From Fodinibacter luteus (GTDB taxonomy: Bacteria; Actinomycetota; Actinomycetes; Actinomycetales; Dermatophilaceae), in assembly GCF_039541575.1 (NCBI RefSeq), contig NZ_BAABGM010000001.1:124001-188000 (forward strand): a DNA stretch of 64,000 nucleotides. Direction: 5' to 3'. Positions 48,583-57,115 of the stretch are shown one piece after another. Every line of letters starts with the position of its first letter. The first letter of the stretch is position 1. Position numbers and translations under genes: made by a program. The notes beneath the pieces were generated by a model. It was not told the origin of the DNA, ran no database searches, and saw nothing but the letters and a program-made list of their open reading frames with translations.

Positions 48583-50171
48583 GCGAGCAGGTCGTCGACC
48601 TCCGGTCGACGTGGGCGATCCTGCGCCGGCGGGGAGGCACCCTCGCCGCTGCCGCGGTCGTCGGTGCCGCGGCGGGGGTGGGGGTGCTCTACCTCAACCC
48701 ACCGCTGCACGCGAGCACCGGCATCGTCCTGCTGCCCGCGAGTGCGACGCCGGGCTCGGCGGACACCGCGACGTACGACGCCCAGACGCAGGTGCTCATC
48801 GCCGAGAGCGCCGAGGTCCTCGGCCGCGCCGGCAGCAGGGTCGACCCACCCCTCGACGCCGCAGGCGTGGCCGACCGGGTGGAGATCACCGCACCGGCCC
48901 CCACCGTGCTGCGGTTCACCGCCACGGGGCGGACCGCCGACGACGCCGAGGCGCTGTCGTCGGCCCTCGCCGAGGCCCACGTCGCCTACCTCCGGGAGGC
49001 GTCGACGTCCCTGACGCGGGAGCGCCAGGCGGCCCTGCAGGAGCGGGAGGCGACGCTGACCGCCAGCCTCCAGGCCCTCGAGGCCGAGATCAGGACGACC
49101 TCCGACCGCCTGGCCGTCGAGGGCCGGGCCTCCCCCGAGGGCCGGGCCGACGCGGCGACGCTCTCCGAGCTCACCGCCCAGCGTGCGGGCACCGTCCTCG
49201 AGCTCGACGACCTCACGACGCAGCTCGAGGGCGAGGGCACGACCGGCAGCGGACCGCTCTCCGTGCCGGCCAGCGTCATGCAGCACGCCTCGCCGGCGGA
49301 GAGCTCGGACCTGCTCAACCGGCTCCTCACCTTCGTCCCGGGCAGTGCCGGCCTGGCGCTGCTGCTCACGGCGGCCTACCTCGTGCTCACGACGCGCCGT
49401 GACCTCAAGCTGCGCTCCCGGGACGAGATCGCGGATGCCGTCGGCGTGCCCGTCGTCGCCTCCGTGGCGAGCCGCCCGGCACGCAGCGCGAGCGGCTGGA
49501 CCGAGGTCCTGCACTCCTACGCACCGGACAACGTCGACGGGTGGGCTCTCCGTCGGCTCGCGCGTCGGGTCATGTCGCCCGAGACCGGCACGGGCACTCC
49601 ACGAACCGTCGTCGTCATCTGCCTCTCCGACGACCACGGCGCCCTCGCCACGGCGCCGCAGCTGGCCTCCTTCGCCGCATCGACCGGCATCGACACGGCG
49701 CTCGTCGCGGCCCAGTTCCACGAGTCGGCGATGGCGCTGTGGGCCGCGTGCTCGCGCACCCGTGACGAAGGGCCGCCACGCCGCGGGCTGACCGTCACCA
49801 CCCGGCACGACGAGCCGGTCGGGGCCGACCTCGTCGTCCGCCTCGTCGTGCTCGACGCCGACCACCCCCAGCCGGACCCCGCCGACGCCGCCGGTGCGCT
49901 CGCCCTGCTCGCCGTGAGCGCCGGGCGAGCCACGGCATCCGGGCTCGCAGCGGTCATGGTGGTCGCGGATGCCGCGGGCTACTTCGTCGAGGGCGTCGTC
50001 GTCAGCGACCCCGACGCGCTGGACCGCACGACCGGGCGCCTCGTCCCCCGTGAGCCCCGCAACGCGCCGACGCCCGCCACCCCGGTCGCCGAGGTCGCGT
50101 CGCGCTCGCAGCAGGCACCGGCGAACGGCCGGCCGAGCGGGTCCAGGGCCCGGGGCGGGAGCCGCCCGTGA
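48579..50171 (+). CDS. Wzz-like chain-length protein with degenerate kinase domain (1)
   Basis: A 530-residue protein. The Wzz-like part has an N-terminal membrane helix (GTLAAAAVVGAAAGVGVLYL, about 20-40), a periplasmic coiled coil (RERQAALQEREATLTASLQALEAEI) and a second helix (LLLTAAYLVLTT, about 260). A cytosolic Rossmann-like domain follows (RTVVVICLSDDHGALATAPQLASFAASTGIDTALVAAQ) resembling BY-kinases, but the Walker A position reads SDDHGALAT instead of G-x-x-x-GKS/T. It probably controls polymer length or export without kinase activity. Confidence 0.78.
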   Translation: MSEQVVDLRSTWAILRRRGGTLAAAAVVGAAAGVGVLYLNPPLHASTGIVLLPASATPGSADTATYDAQTQVLIAESAEVLGRAGSRVDPPLDAAGVADRVEITAPAPTVLRFTATGRTADDAEALSSALAEAHVAYLREASTSLTRERQAALQEREATLTASLQALEAEIRTTSDRLAVEGRASPEGRADAATLSELTAQRAGTVLELDDLTTQLEGEGTTGSGPLSVPASVMQHASPAESSDLLNRLLTFVPGSAGLALLLTAAYLVLTTRRDLKLRSRDEIADAVGVPVVASVASRPARSASGWTEVLHSYAPDNVDGWALRRLARRVMSPETGTGTPRTVVVICLSDDHGALATAPQLASFAASTGIDTALVAAQFHESAMALWAACSRTRDEGPPRRGLTVTTRHDEPVGADLVVRLVVLDADHPQPDPADAAGALALLAVSAGRATASGLAAVMVVADAAGYFVEGVVVSDPDALDRTTGRLVPREPRNAPTPATPVAEVASRSQQAPANGRPSGSRARGGSRP

Positions 50172-51877
50172 TGGACACGAGGTGGCGGATCGAGGACGAG
50201 GTGACCGACCAGGACGTGGCCGGCGCTCCGCGACCCCTGCTCACGACCTGGCACGTGCTGCTCGGCGCGCTGCGCCGCGGCTGGCGCACCTGGGTCTTGC
50301 TCGCGGTGCTCGGGGGCCTCGCCGCCCTGGCCGTGCTCGTCGTCCGCCCACCCGGTGGAGTCGCCACCGCGACGATCCTGCTCGTCCACCCGACGGCGAG
50401 CGACCCCTCCGCGATGGCCACCGACGTGAGCCTGCTCGAGACCCGCGCCGTCGCCACGCGCGTCATCGCCGACCTCACGCTGGACCTGAGCCCGGACGCC
50501 TTCCTCTCCACGGTGTCGGCGGAACCGGTGACCAACCAGATCCTCGAGGTCTCCGTCACGGGCCCGACCGACGCCGCGGCACTGCAGCGGGCCGACTCCC
50601 TCGTCTCGGGCTTCCTCGACTTCCGCAGTGACCAGCTCCGTTCCCTCTCGGGCGGACTCGTGCGTGGCTACCAGGAGCAGGTGGTCGAGCTGCAGGCCCA
50701 GCTCGAGGACGTGACCCGCGAGTACAACGAGCTGGGTGGCACGGACGCCGCGTCCCGGACGCGGGCGACGGACCTGCTCAGCGCCCGCACCCAGCTCAGC
50801 TCGGAGATCAACGCCACCCAACGTGCCATCGAGGACGCCTCGTTCTCGACCGACGCCGCCATCTCGTCGACCCACGTCGTCGACGACCCCTACCCCGTAC
50901 CCCACTCCCGGCTCAAGGCCGTCGTCCTCCACCTCGGCTCGGGCGTCATTGTCGGTGCGGCGCTGGGGTTCGGTCTCGTCGTCTTCCGCGCCCTGACGTC
51001 CGACCGTGCCCGCACCCGCCGCGAGGTGTCGCGGGCCCTCGGGGTGCCCGTCCGTGCCAGCGTGCGCACGGTCGGCGCACCGACGAGCTGGCTCGGACGA
51101 CTCGTGGCCTCGACGGCGGCCGGAGCCGCCTCGGCGCTCGACCGGGTCCCCCGGGCGGCACGACTCCTCCGGGGGCACCTGCGCCGCCGGGGAGCGCCGG
51201 CACCGGGTGCCGCGGTGCTGGCCGACGCCCTGGCGCAGGCGCTGCCCCGCGCCCGGAGCCGGCCGGCTCCACCCGCCCGCCCGGGCCGGGCGCCGGCACC
51301 CGAGGCCCTCACGGCCCAGCGGATCCGCGCGGCCACGACCGGGGTGGGGCTCGCCGCCATCGACGACGCGCGCGCCGCCGCGCTCGTGCTGCGCGCGCTC
51401 GGCAGCCGCCTGGTGGGCCGGGGGCTCACCGTGCTCCTCGTCGACCTCAGCGAGTCGGGGGCCCTCGCGGACCCCGACGAGGAGGGCACCCCGGTCTTCC
51501 GTCCCTCCGGCGTCCCGTGGTTGTCCCGCGGGCCGGGGCGGCCGGGCTCGGGCGCCGTCATCGACCTCCAGGAGCAGGACCGGCTGCGCGGGGCCTGGGG
51601 TGACGCGGACGTCGTGCTCGTCCTCGTCGAGATCGACCCCGGGATGGACATCGCGAACCTCGCGTCCTGGGTGGATCGGGTCGTGCCCCTCGTCACCGCG
51701 GGCAGGAACCGGGCCGAGCTGCTCTCCACGATCGCCGAGGTGGTGCACGCCGCAGGAATCGCCCTGCCCTTCGCCCTCATGACGGGCTCCGACACCACGG
51801 ACTCGACAGCCGGCATCCCCGACGAGCCGGAGGCAGCGGACGAGGCGAGCGCGCCACGGTCCGCGGGGCGACGATGA
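50168..51877 (+). CDS. Wzz-like chain-length protein with degenerate kinase domain (2)
   Basis: A 569-residue paralogue in layout of the preceding gene. N-terminal helix TWVLLAVLGGLAALAVLVV, a coiled coil (YQEQVVELQAQLEDVTREYNEL), a second helix (LGSGVIVGAALGFGLVVF), then an Arg/Ala/Pro-rich linker and a BY-kinase-like domain. That domain keeps a Walker A'-like strand (LTVLLVDLSESG) but lacks Walker A (TTGVGLAAIDDARAAAL) and any tyrosine cluster. It overlaps both neighbours. Together with the preceding gene it may form a hetero-oligomeric copolymerase. Confidence 0.78.
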   Translation: MMDTRWRIEDEVTDQDVAGAPRPLLTTWHVLLGALRRGWRTWVLLAVLGGLAALAVLVVRPPGGVATATILLVHPTASDPSAMATDVSLLETRAVATRVIADLTLDLSPDAFLSTVSAEPVTNQILEVSVTGPTDAAALQRADSLVSGFLDFRSDQLRSLSGGLVRGYQEQVVELQAQLEDVTREYNELGGTDAASRTRATDLLSARTQLSSEINATQRAIEDASFSTDAAISSTHVVDDPYPVPHSRLKAVVLHLGSGVIVGAALGFGLVVFRALTSDRARTRREVSRALGVPVRASVRTVGAPTSWLGRLVASTAAGAASALDRVPRAARLLRGHLRRRGAPAPGAAVLADALAQALPRARSRPAPPARPGRAPAPEALTAQRIRAATTGVGLAAIDDARAAALVLRALGSRLVGRGLTVLLVDLSESGALADPDEEGTPVFRPSGVPWLSRGPGRPGSGAVIDLQEQDRLRGAWGDADVVLVLVEIDPGMDIANLASWVDRVVPLVTAGRNRAELLSTIAEVVHAAGIALPFALMTGSDTTDSTAGIPDEPEAADEASAPRSAGRR

Positions 51878-53103
51878 GCACCCGGCGCGCGCCGCTGGCG
51901 CTCCGGGCGACCGCGCCGGGGGGCACCCTCGTGACGAGCGCGGGTCGCATCCCGCGGCTGCTGCTGGTCGTGTGGGCCCTGCTGCTGTTCAACGTGCTGG
52001 CGCCATCGGCGAACCCGACCCTCGTCCCGATCCCGCGCAGCATCGCACAGGCCCTGGCGCAGGGGTCGCTCGTGCTCGCGCTCGGGCTCGCCCTCGTGCT
52101 CAACCGCCGGCTCCTCATCCGGCCGAACCACCTCCTCGTCCTGCTCAGCGTGCTCGCGGTCATGTCGCTCGTCGCGAGCCTGCACAACGAGTTCGTCCTC
52201 GGCTCGGTCTACCGGGGGCTGCGCCTCATCGCCTTCGTGACCTGCCTGTGGCTGCTCACGCCGTGGTGGGGACGGCGCGACATGGTCCTGCTCAGGGCCC
52301 ACCGGCTCTGCCTCTGGGGGGCCCTCGGCACCGTCGTCATCGGGGCCGCCCTCGCACCCGGCAAGGCCTTCTCGTTCGAGGGGCGGCTCTCGGGTGCGGT
52401 GTGGCCGATGCCGCCGCCCCAGGTGGCCCACTACGCCGCCGTGCTCTTCGGCACCTCCGTCATCCTGTGGATGTGCCGGGTCATCACCGGCCGACACGCG
52501 CTCCTGGCGGGCATCGTGACCGTGGGCGTGCTCGTCGGGACGCACACCCGGACCGCCATCGCCGGCGCCGTCGTCGGCCTGGCCATCGCATCAGCCAGCC
52601 TGTTCCTCGGTCACGCCCGAGTGCGTCGTGTGTCGGCCTCGACCCTGCTCGGCCTCGGGGCGGCGGTGCTCCTCTTCGCCCCGCAGATCGTCACCTGGCT
52701 CGCCCGGGGGCAGTCCGCCCAGGACGCCACCCAGCTGACCGGACGCACCAAGGTGTGGTCCGAGGTCTTCGCCACCCCCCGGCCCACGCTGGAGCAGTTC
52801 TTCGGCTCGGGCCTGTCCAACAAGTCCTTCCGGGGGTTGGCGGTCGACAGCAACTGGGTGGCGACCTACCTCGACCAGGGCTGGTTCGGCATCGTCGTCG
52901 AGGCCGGCATCCTCGTCCTGCTCCTGCTCATGGCCGCCACCCACGTGCGCGGTCCGCGACGGGCCGTCGCCCTCTTCCTCGTCGTCTACTGCACCGTGGC
53001 GTCGTTCACCGAGACCGGGCTCAGTGACGCCTCTCCCTACCTCCTCGACCTCGTCGTCGCGGCCTCCCTCCTCGTCCGACCCCCGCAGCGGGTGGCCCCG
53101 TGA
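51874..53103 (+). CDS. O-antigen polymerase/ligase-like membrane protein
   Basis: A 409-residue protein with about ten membrane helices. The middle contains THTRTAIAGAVVGLAIA and a periplasmic-type loop with LTGRTKVWSEVF followed by FFGSGLSNKSF, matching the Wzy/WaaL (O-antigen ligase) family R-T and G-R-x-x-W pattern. It presumably polymerises repeat units or ligates the polymer. It is translated with ATGA overlap to its neighbours, inside the exopolysaccharide operon. Confidence 0.85.
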   Translation: MSTRRAPLALRATAPGGTLVTSAGRIPRLLLVVWALLLFNVLAPSANPTLVPIPRSIAQALAQGSLVLALGLALVLNRRLLIRPNHLLVLLSVLAVMSLVASLHNEFVLGSVYRGLRLIAFVTCLWLLTPWWGRRDMVLLRAHRLCLWGALGTVVIGAALAPGKAFSFEGRLSGAVWPMPPPQVAHYAAVLFGTSVILWMCRVITGRHALLAGIVTVGVLVGTHTRTAIAGAVVGLAIASASLFLGHARVRRVSASTLLGLGAAVLLFAPQIVTWLARGQSAQDATQLTGRTKVWSEVFATPRPTLEQFFGSGLSNKSFRGLAVDSNWVATYLDQGWFGIVVEAGILVLLLLMAATHVRGPRRAVALFLVVYCTVASFTETGLSDASPYLLDLVVAASLLVRPPQRVAP

Positions 53104-54302
53104 AGGTCGTCGTCGTGCACGGGAGGTACCGCTCGACCGCGCCGAGCGGGGAGAACCACGTCGTCGACCAGGAGCGGGCAGCACTGCGTCGAACCGGCCA
53201 CCGCGTCAGCACCTTCGAGCGGCACAGCGACGACATCGCCGCCTGGTCGCTGCCCCGCAAGGCGGGACTACCGCTGCGCAGCGTCCGTGACCGGGGGACG
53301 CGCCGTGACCTGGCCCGGCACCTCGAGCGGGAGCGACCCGACGTCGTCCACGTGCACAACACCTTCCCGCTGCTCAGCCCCTCGGTGCTGCAGGCCTGCG
53401 CGGACGTCGGAGTGCCGGTCGTCGCGACGATCCACAACTACAAGCTGCTCTGCGCGAGCGGCGACTTCTTCCGCGACGGTCGGCCCTGCCACGACTGCGC
53501 GGACGGGCGTGGCGCCCCGGGCCTGCTCCACGGGTGCTACCGCGGCAGCCGCCTGGCCACCGCACCGGTCGTCCTGGGCTCGGTCGCCAACCGCGACGCG
53601 TGGCGCCGGCTCGTGTCCGCCTACGTCTTCATCTCGGGTGCGCAGCGTGACCTCATGGCGCCGCTGCGCCTGCCCGCGGACCGGGTCTTCGTCAAGCACA
53701 ACTTCGTCCCCGAGCCGGGACCGGTGCCCGGTGAGCGCGAGCGGTGCGTCACCTACGTCGGTCGCCTCGACGCGGCCAAGGGCGTTCCCCTGCTCATGGC
53801 GGCGTGGGACTCCTTCCGGCGCCGGCACCCCGACTCGACCCTCCGGCTCGCCGTCGCGGGCGGCGGGCCGCTCGACGGGCCGGTCCGGGCGTGGGCCCGC
53901 ACCCACCCCTCGGTCGACGTCCTCGGCCTGGTCCCGCGCGAGGAGGTCTGGCCCCTGCTCGCCCGGTCGATCGCCGTCCTCGTTCCCTCGCAGTGGGAGG
54001 AGACGTTCGGGCTGGTCGCCGTGGAGGCGATGGCCGCATCCGTCGCCCCGGTCGCGCCGGCCTCCGGTTCCTTCCCCGAGCTCGTCGACGACGGCGTGGA
54101 CGGCACGCTCTTCCGCCCCGGGTCCGCCGAGGGCCTGGCGCTCGCCATCGCGGGCGCGGACGCCGACCCGGGCTCGTACGTCGAGATGGGCCGGCGCGGT
54201 CGCCGGACGTACGAGCGGCGGTTCACGCTCGAGCGCGGCGTGGACCGGCTCGTCGAGATCTACCGCTTCGCGACGACGCACCCGGTGGTCCGGGACCGAT
54301 GA
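53100..54302 (+). CDS. Glycosyltransferase family 4 (second)
   Basis: A 400-residue GT-B enzyme. N-terminal motif MKVVVVHGRYRSTAPSGENHVVDQE, then VHVHNTFPLLSP and a cysteine-bearing insertion CHDCADGRGAPGLLHGC. The C-terminal domain has YVGRLDAAKGVPLLMAAW and PSQWEETFGLVAVEAMAASVAPVA, the donor-site E-x7-E. It is most like capsule/exopolysaccharide GT4 enzymes. GTG start overlapping the polymerase gene. Confidence 0.92.
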   Translation: MKVVVVHGRYRSTAPSGENHVVDQERAALRRTGHRVSTFERHSDDIAAWSLPRKAGLPLRSVRDRGTRRDLARHLERERPDVVHVHNTFPLLSPSVLQACADVGVPVVATIHNYKLLCASGDFFRDGRPCHDCADGRGAPGLLHGCYRGSRLATAPVVLGSVANRDAWRRLVSAYVFISGAQRDLMAPLRLPADRVFVKHNFVPEPGPVPGERERCVTYVGRLDAAKGVPLLMAAWDSFRRRHPDSTLRLAVAGGGPLDGPVRAWARTHPSVDVLGLVPREEVWPLLARSIAVLVPSQWEETFGLVAVEAMAASVAPVAPASGSFPELVDDGVDGTLFRPGSAEGLALAIAGADADPGSYVEMGRRGRRTYERRFTLERGVDRLVEIYRFATTHPVVRDR

Positions 54303-55018
54303 CGGCGCCCGAGCTGCAGGCCGGCGACGTCTCCGCGCGTGCCGCCGGGTCACCGCGCCGGCCTCCGGGCGGACGTGCCGTCGCGACCGCCGCGGTCGCC
54401 CTCGGCGTCCTCCTCGCCCTGTCGGCGCTCGTCGCCTCCGGGAGCACCGTGCCACTGGACGACCGGGCGAGGGAGCTGTTCCGGCCGAACGACGAGTGGG
54501 GTGCCCTCCAGGTCCGCGTGGACACCGTCGTCGAGGGTCTGCGGCCGCGTATCACCGGTGCGCTGGTCGTCGTGCTGGCGGTGGTCCTCGGCCTCGTGCG
54601 GCGCTCGTGGTGGCCGGTGCTCTCGGTCGCGGCGGTCGTCACCACCGGGGCTCTGCTCACGCTCACCCTCAAGGGCCTCGTCGGCAGGGCAGACACCCAC
54701 GGCGACCTCGGCGCGCTCGGTGGCAGCTACCCGTCCGGGCACGTCGTCATGGTGCTGCTCCTCGGCGGCTGCACGGCGCTGCTCGTGCGGGAGCACCCGG
54801 GTCCCCTCGCCTGGTCGCTCGTGGGTCTCGGGGGCGCCGTCATGGCGTGGGCCCTGCTCGTCCAGACCGCCCACTGGCTCACCGACGTCGTCGGGGGCGT
54901 GCTCGTCGGCGTCGTCGTGCTCGCGCTCGCACCACGGCTGCCGTTCACGCCAGCGAGCGGCTCGGCGACGGCCGGACCCCCTCGTCGGAGCCGAGCAGCG
55001 CGGACGAGACCGCGGTGA
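54299..55018 (+). CDS. PAP2 superfamily phosphatase
   Basis: A 239-residue membrane phosphatase with about six helices. The three PAP2 motifs are visible as KGLVGRAD (K-x6-R-x form, somewhat divergent), SYPSGHVV and AHWLTDVVGG. It probably dephosphorylates undecaprenyl diphosphate released during polymerisation. It is the last gene of the plus-strand operon. Its final 74 bases overlap the 3' end of the convergent pyruvyl transferase gene. Confidence 0.88.
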   Translation: MTAPELQAGDVSARAAGSPRRPPGGRAVATAAVALGVLLALSALVASGSTVPLDDRARELFRPNDEWGALQVRVDTVVEGLRPRITGALVVVLAVVLGLVRRSWWPVLSVAAVVTTGALLTLTLKGLVGRADTHGDLGALGGSYPSGHVVMVLLLGGCTALLVREHPGPLAWSLVGLGGAVMAWALLVQTAHWLTDVVGGVLVGVVVLALAPRLPFTPASGSATAGPPRRSRAARTRPR

Positions 55019-56192
55019 GGTGCGCTGCCACGTCGCGCTCGACGTCGACGAGCGCCGCGGCGATGACCCGGGTGACGGCGTCCTGCGTCGCGAGGAGGCG
55101 GTCGACGTCGGCAAGCACCCGCTCGACGTCGAAGGCGTCGACCGGCTGGTCGAACCCCTCGAGCCCGAACCGCTCGAGCAGGTCGGCGTTCTTGCCGGCG
55201 TAGCCGAGCGAGACGACCGGGCGCCGGGCCTTCAGGGCGCAGATGATGTTGTGGAACCGCGTCGCGACGACGACCTCGGCCGCGGCCATCTCGGTCATGA
55301 GGCCCGCCAGGTCGCGTGCGTGGGACGTCGTCAGCGAGTCGCCGAGGAGGGGCCGCGCCTCGCGCACCCTGTGTTCGAGCGTCTCGGCGAGCCCGAGGTC
55401 GGCCCGGTCCCCGACGAGGAAGGTGACGGTGTGGCCGCCGTCGAGCAGCCGGGTGACGACCTCCGTCATCCGCGCGCGGTACGCCTCGGCCACCTCGGGG
55501 CCGCGCCCGGGGTCGTCGGCCGCGCCCGAGTAGGACATGACCCCGACGACGACGTGACCGGGTCGCACGGCGACGCCGACGGGGTCCGGCAGGGCGAAGG
55601 CGACGTCCGGGGCGACGGTGCCGGGACGCCCGGCCGCCCCCATGCCGCGGGCGGCCTGCGCGGATGCCGTGTCGCGGTACGTCACGTGGGTGGCGGACCG
55701 CACCGCCTGCCGCATGAGCAGGCGGGTCGCGGCGCGGGTCGCCGGTTCGGCTCCGACGCTGACGAGGGCACTGGGCCGTCCCCGCAGGTGGCAGGCCGTG
55801 AACGCGATGGCCATCCAGTAGGGAAGGCCCCAGGGGGTGGACATCAGACGGCTCTCGAGCACCCCCGTGCCCGGGACGACGAGCACGTCGACCTGGCCCA
55901 CCATCCGCACCGTCCGGGGCACGTCCCACAGGCGCCCGAGCACCTTGCGCGCCCGGGTGACCAGCCGTCGGTCGCCCGGACGTGCCCGGAACGCCATGAG
56001 CTGCCGCCCGGGGACGCCGTGCTCGCGCTCGACCTGGGCGGCATCGGCCCCGAAGCACACGACCTGCACGTCGGGGTGTGCGGCCCGCAGGTGCGCGACG
56101 ACCGCCGCGAGGGAGCCCTCGTTGCCGAGGTTGCCCATGCCGAAGAAGCCGTACAGCCCGACGCGCAGCGGCTGCGTCGGCGCGACCGCCAT
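54945..56192 (-). CDS. Polysaccharide pyruvyl transferase family protein
   Basis: A 415-residue protein with the family start LRVGLYGFFGMGNLGNEGSLAAVVAHL and later VVPGTGVLES, SVGAEP and the C-terminal FHNIICALKARRPVVSLGYAGKNADLL (the R-x-H segment). It adds ketal-linked pyruvate from PEP to sugars in exopolysaccharides (CsaB/WcaK-like). ATG at 56192 overlaps the GT2 stop by one base. It is last in the minus-strand flippase-GT2-pyruvyl transferase operon. Confidence 0.87.
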   Translation of the reverse strand: MAVAPTQPLRVGLYGFFGMGNLGNEGSLAAVVAHLRAAHPDVQVVCFGADAAQVEREHGVPGRQLMAFRARPGDRRLVTRARKVLGRLWDVPRTVRMVGQVDVLVVPGTGVLESRLMSTPWGLPYWMAIAFTACHLRGRPSALVSVGAEPATRAATRLLMRQAVRSATHVTYRDTASAQAARGMGAAGRPGTVAPDVAFALPDPVGVAVRPGHVVVGVMSYSGAADDPGRGPEVAEAYRARMTEVVTRLLDGGHTVTFLVGDRADLGLAETLEHRVREARPLLGDSLTTSHARDLAGLMTEMAAAEVVVATRFHNIICALKARRPVVSLGYAGKNADLLERFGLEGFDQPVDAFDVERVLADVDRLLATQDAVTRVIAAALVDVERDVAAHLTAVSSALLGSDEGVRPSPSRSLA

Positions 56193-57115
56193 CACGTGAC
56201 CGGGACGTGCAGCTGACGGGTGCGACCGATGCGTGCGGTGACGGTGCCGACCCAGCGGGTGACCTCGACGTTGCAGCGCCACCGGTCGGCGGCGCTGAGG
56301 GGCGCCCTCCGGATCGTGCGGTAGTAGCCCGCGACGTACTCACCGTAGAGGCGCACCTCCGGGTGCCGAAGACGGCTGCGCCGCAACGGGTCCAGCCCGG
56401 CCGCCCGGTCACGGGTCGAGGCTCGGCTCAACCGGTTGGGGTGCTCGCGCCGGAAGTAGAGCACCTCGGGCACCTGGTGGAACGGCCCGTAGAGGGACAG
56501 CCCGGCCACGAAGACCCGGTCGGCGTTGAAGTAGCTCCCGTGCGGCCCGAGCCGTCTCAGCACGTCGGTGCGGATGACGCCGTAGAAGTCGTCGCCGCCG
56601 TCCGTGTGGAGCAGGCTGCGCAGCCGGGCCGCGGGTGACGGGTTGGCCGTGTCGAGGGTGTACGGCCGCTCCGGCAGGCGGTTGCCCTCGGGGTCGATCC
56701 GGGCGTCCCAGCAGTGCACCAACGTCGCGTCGGGGTGCATGCGGAACACCTCCATGCACTTGCGGAGCAGCTCGGTGTCGTAGACGTCGTCGTGCGACGC
56801 CCACTTGAAGTACGGTGCCCTCGCCATCGGGGGCAGGATGTTGTGGTTCGGCCCCGCGCCGATGTTCGTCGGTTGGCGCACATACCGGATCCGCCGGTCG
56901 TGCGCGGCGTACTCACGGCAGATCTCGGCGGTGCCGTCGGTCGAGGCGTTGTCCGAGATGATCAGCTCGAAGTCGGTGAACGTCTGCGCGAGAAGGCTGT
57001 CCAGCGACAGGCGGAGGTACCGCTCCCCGTTGTGGACGGGGAGCCCGAGGGTCACCGCGGGCACCCGGCCCTCGGACGACGGGGTCAGGACTGGGATCTC
57101 GGACGTGGATGTCAC
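56192..57115 (-). CDS. Glycosyltransferase family 2
   Basis: A 307-residue GT-A enzyme. VTLGLPVHNGERYLRLSLDSLLAQTFTDFELIISDNASTDGTAEICREYAAHD is the classic N-terminus. The metal-binding region is ASHDDVYD (D-D in place of D-x-D), and the C-terminal part contains YFRREHPNRLS. Cytoplasmic face of the membrane, soluble. GTG at 57115 overlaps the flippase stop (GTGA). Upstream in-frame sequence is arginine-rich shadow and rejected. Confidence 0.92.
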   Translation of the reverse strand: MTSTSEIPVLTPSSEGRVPAVTLGLPVHNGERYLRLSLDSLLAQTFTDFELIISDNASTDGTAEICREYAAHDRRIRYVRQPTNIGAGPNHNILPPMARAPYFKWASHDDVYDTELLRKCMEVFRMHPDATLVHCWDARIDPEGNRLPERPYTLDTANPSPAARLRSLLHTDGGDDFYGVIRTDVLRRLGPHGSYFNADRVFVAGLSLYGPFHQVPEVLYFRREHPNRLSRASTRDRAAGLDPLRRSRLRHPEVRLYGEYVAGYYRTIRRAPLSAADRWRCNVEVTRWVGTVTARIGRTRQLHVPVT

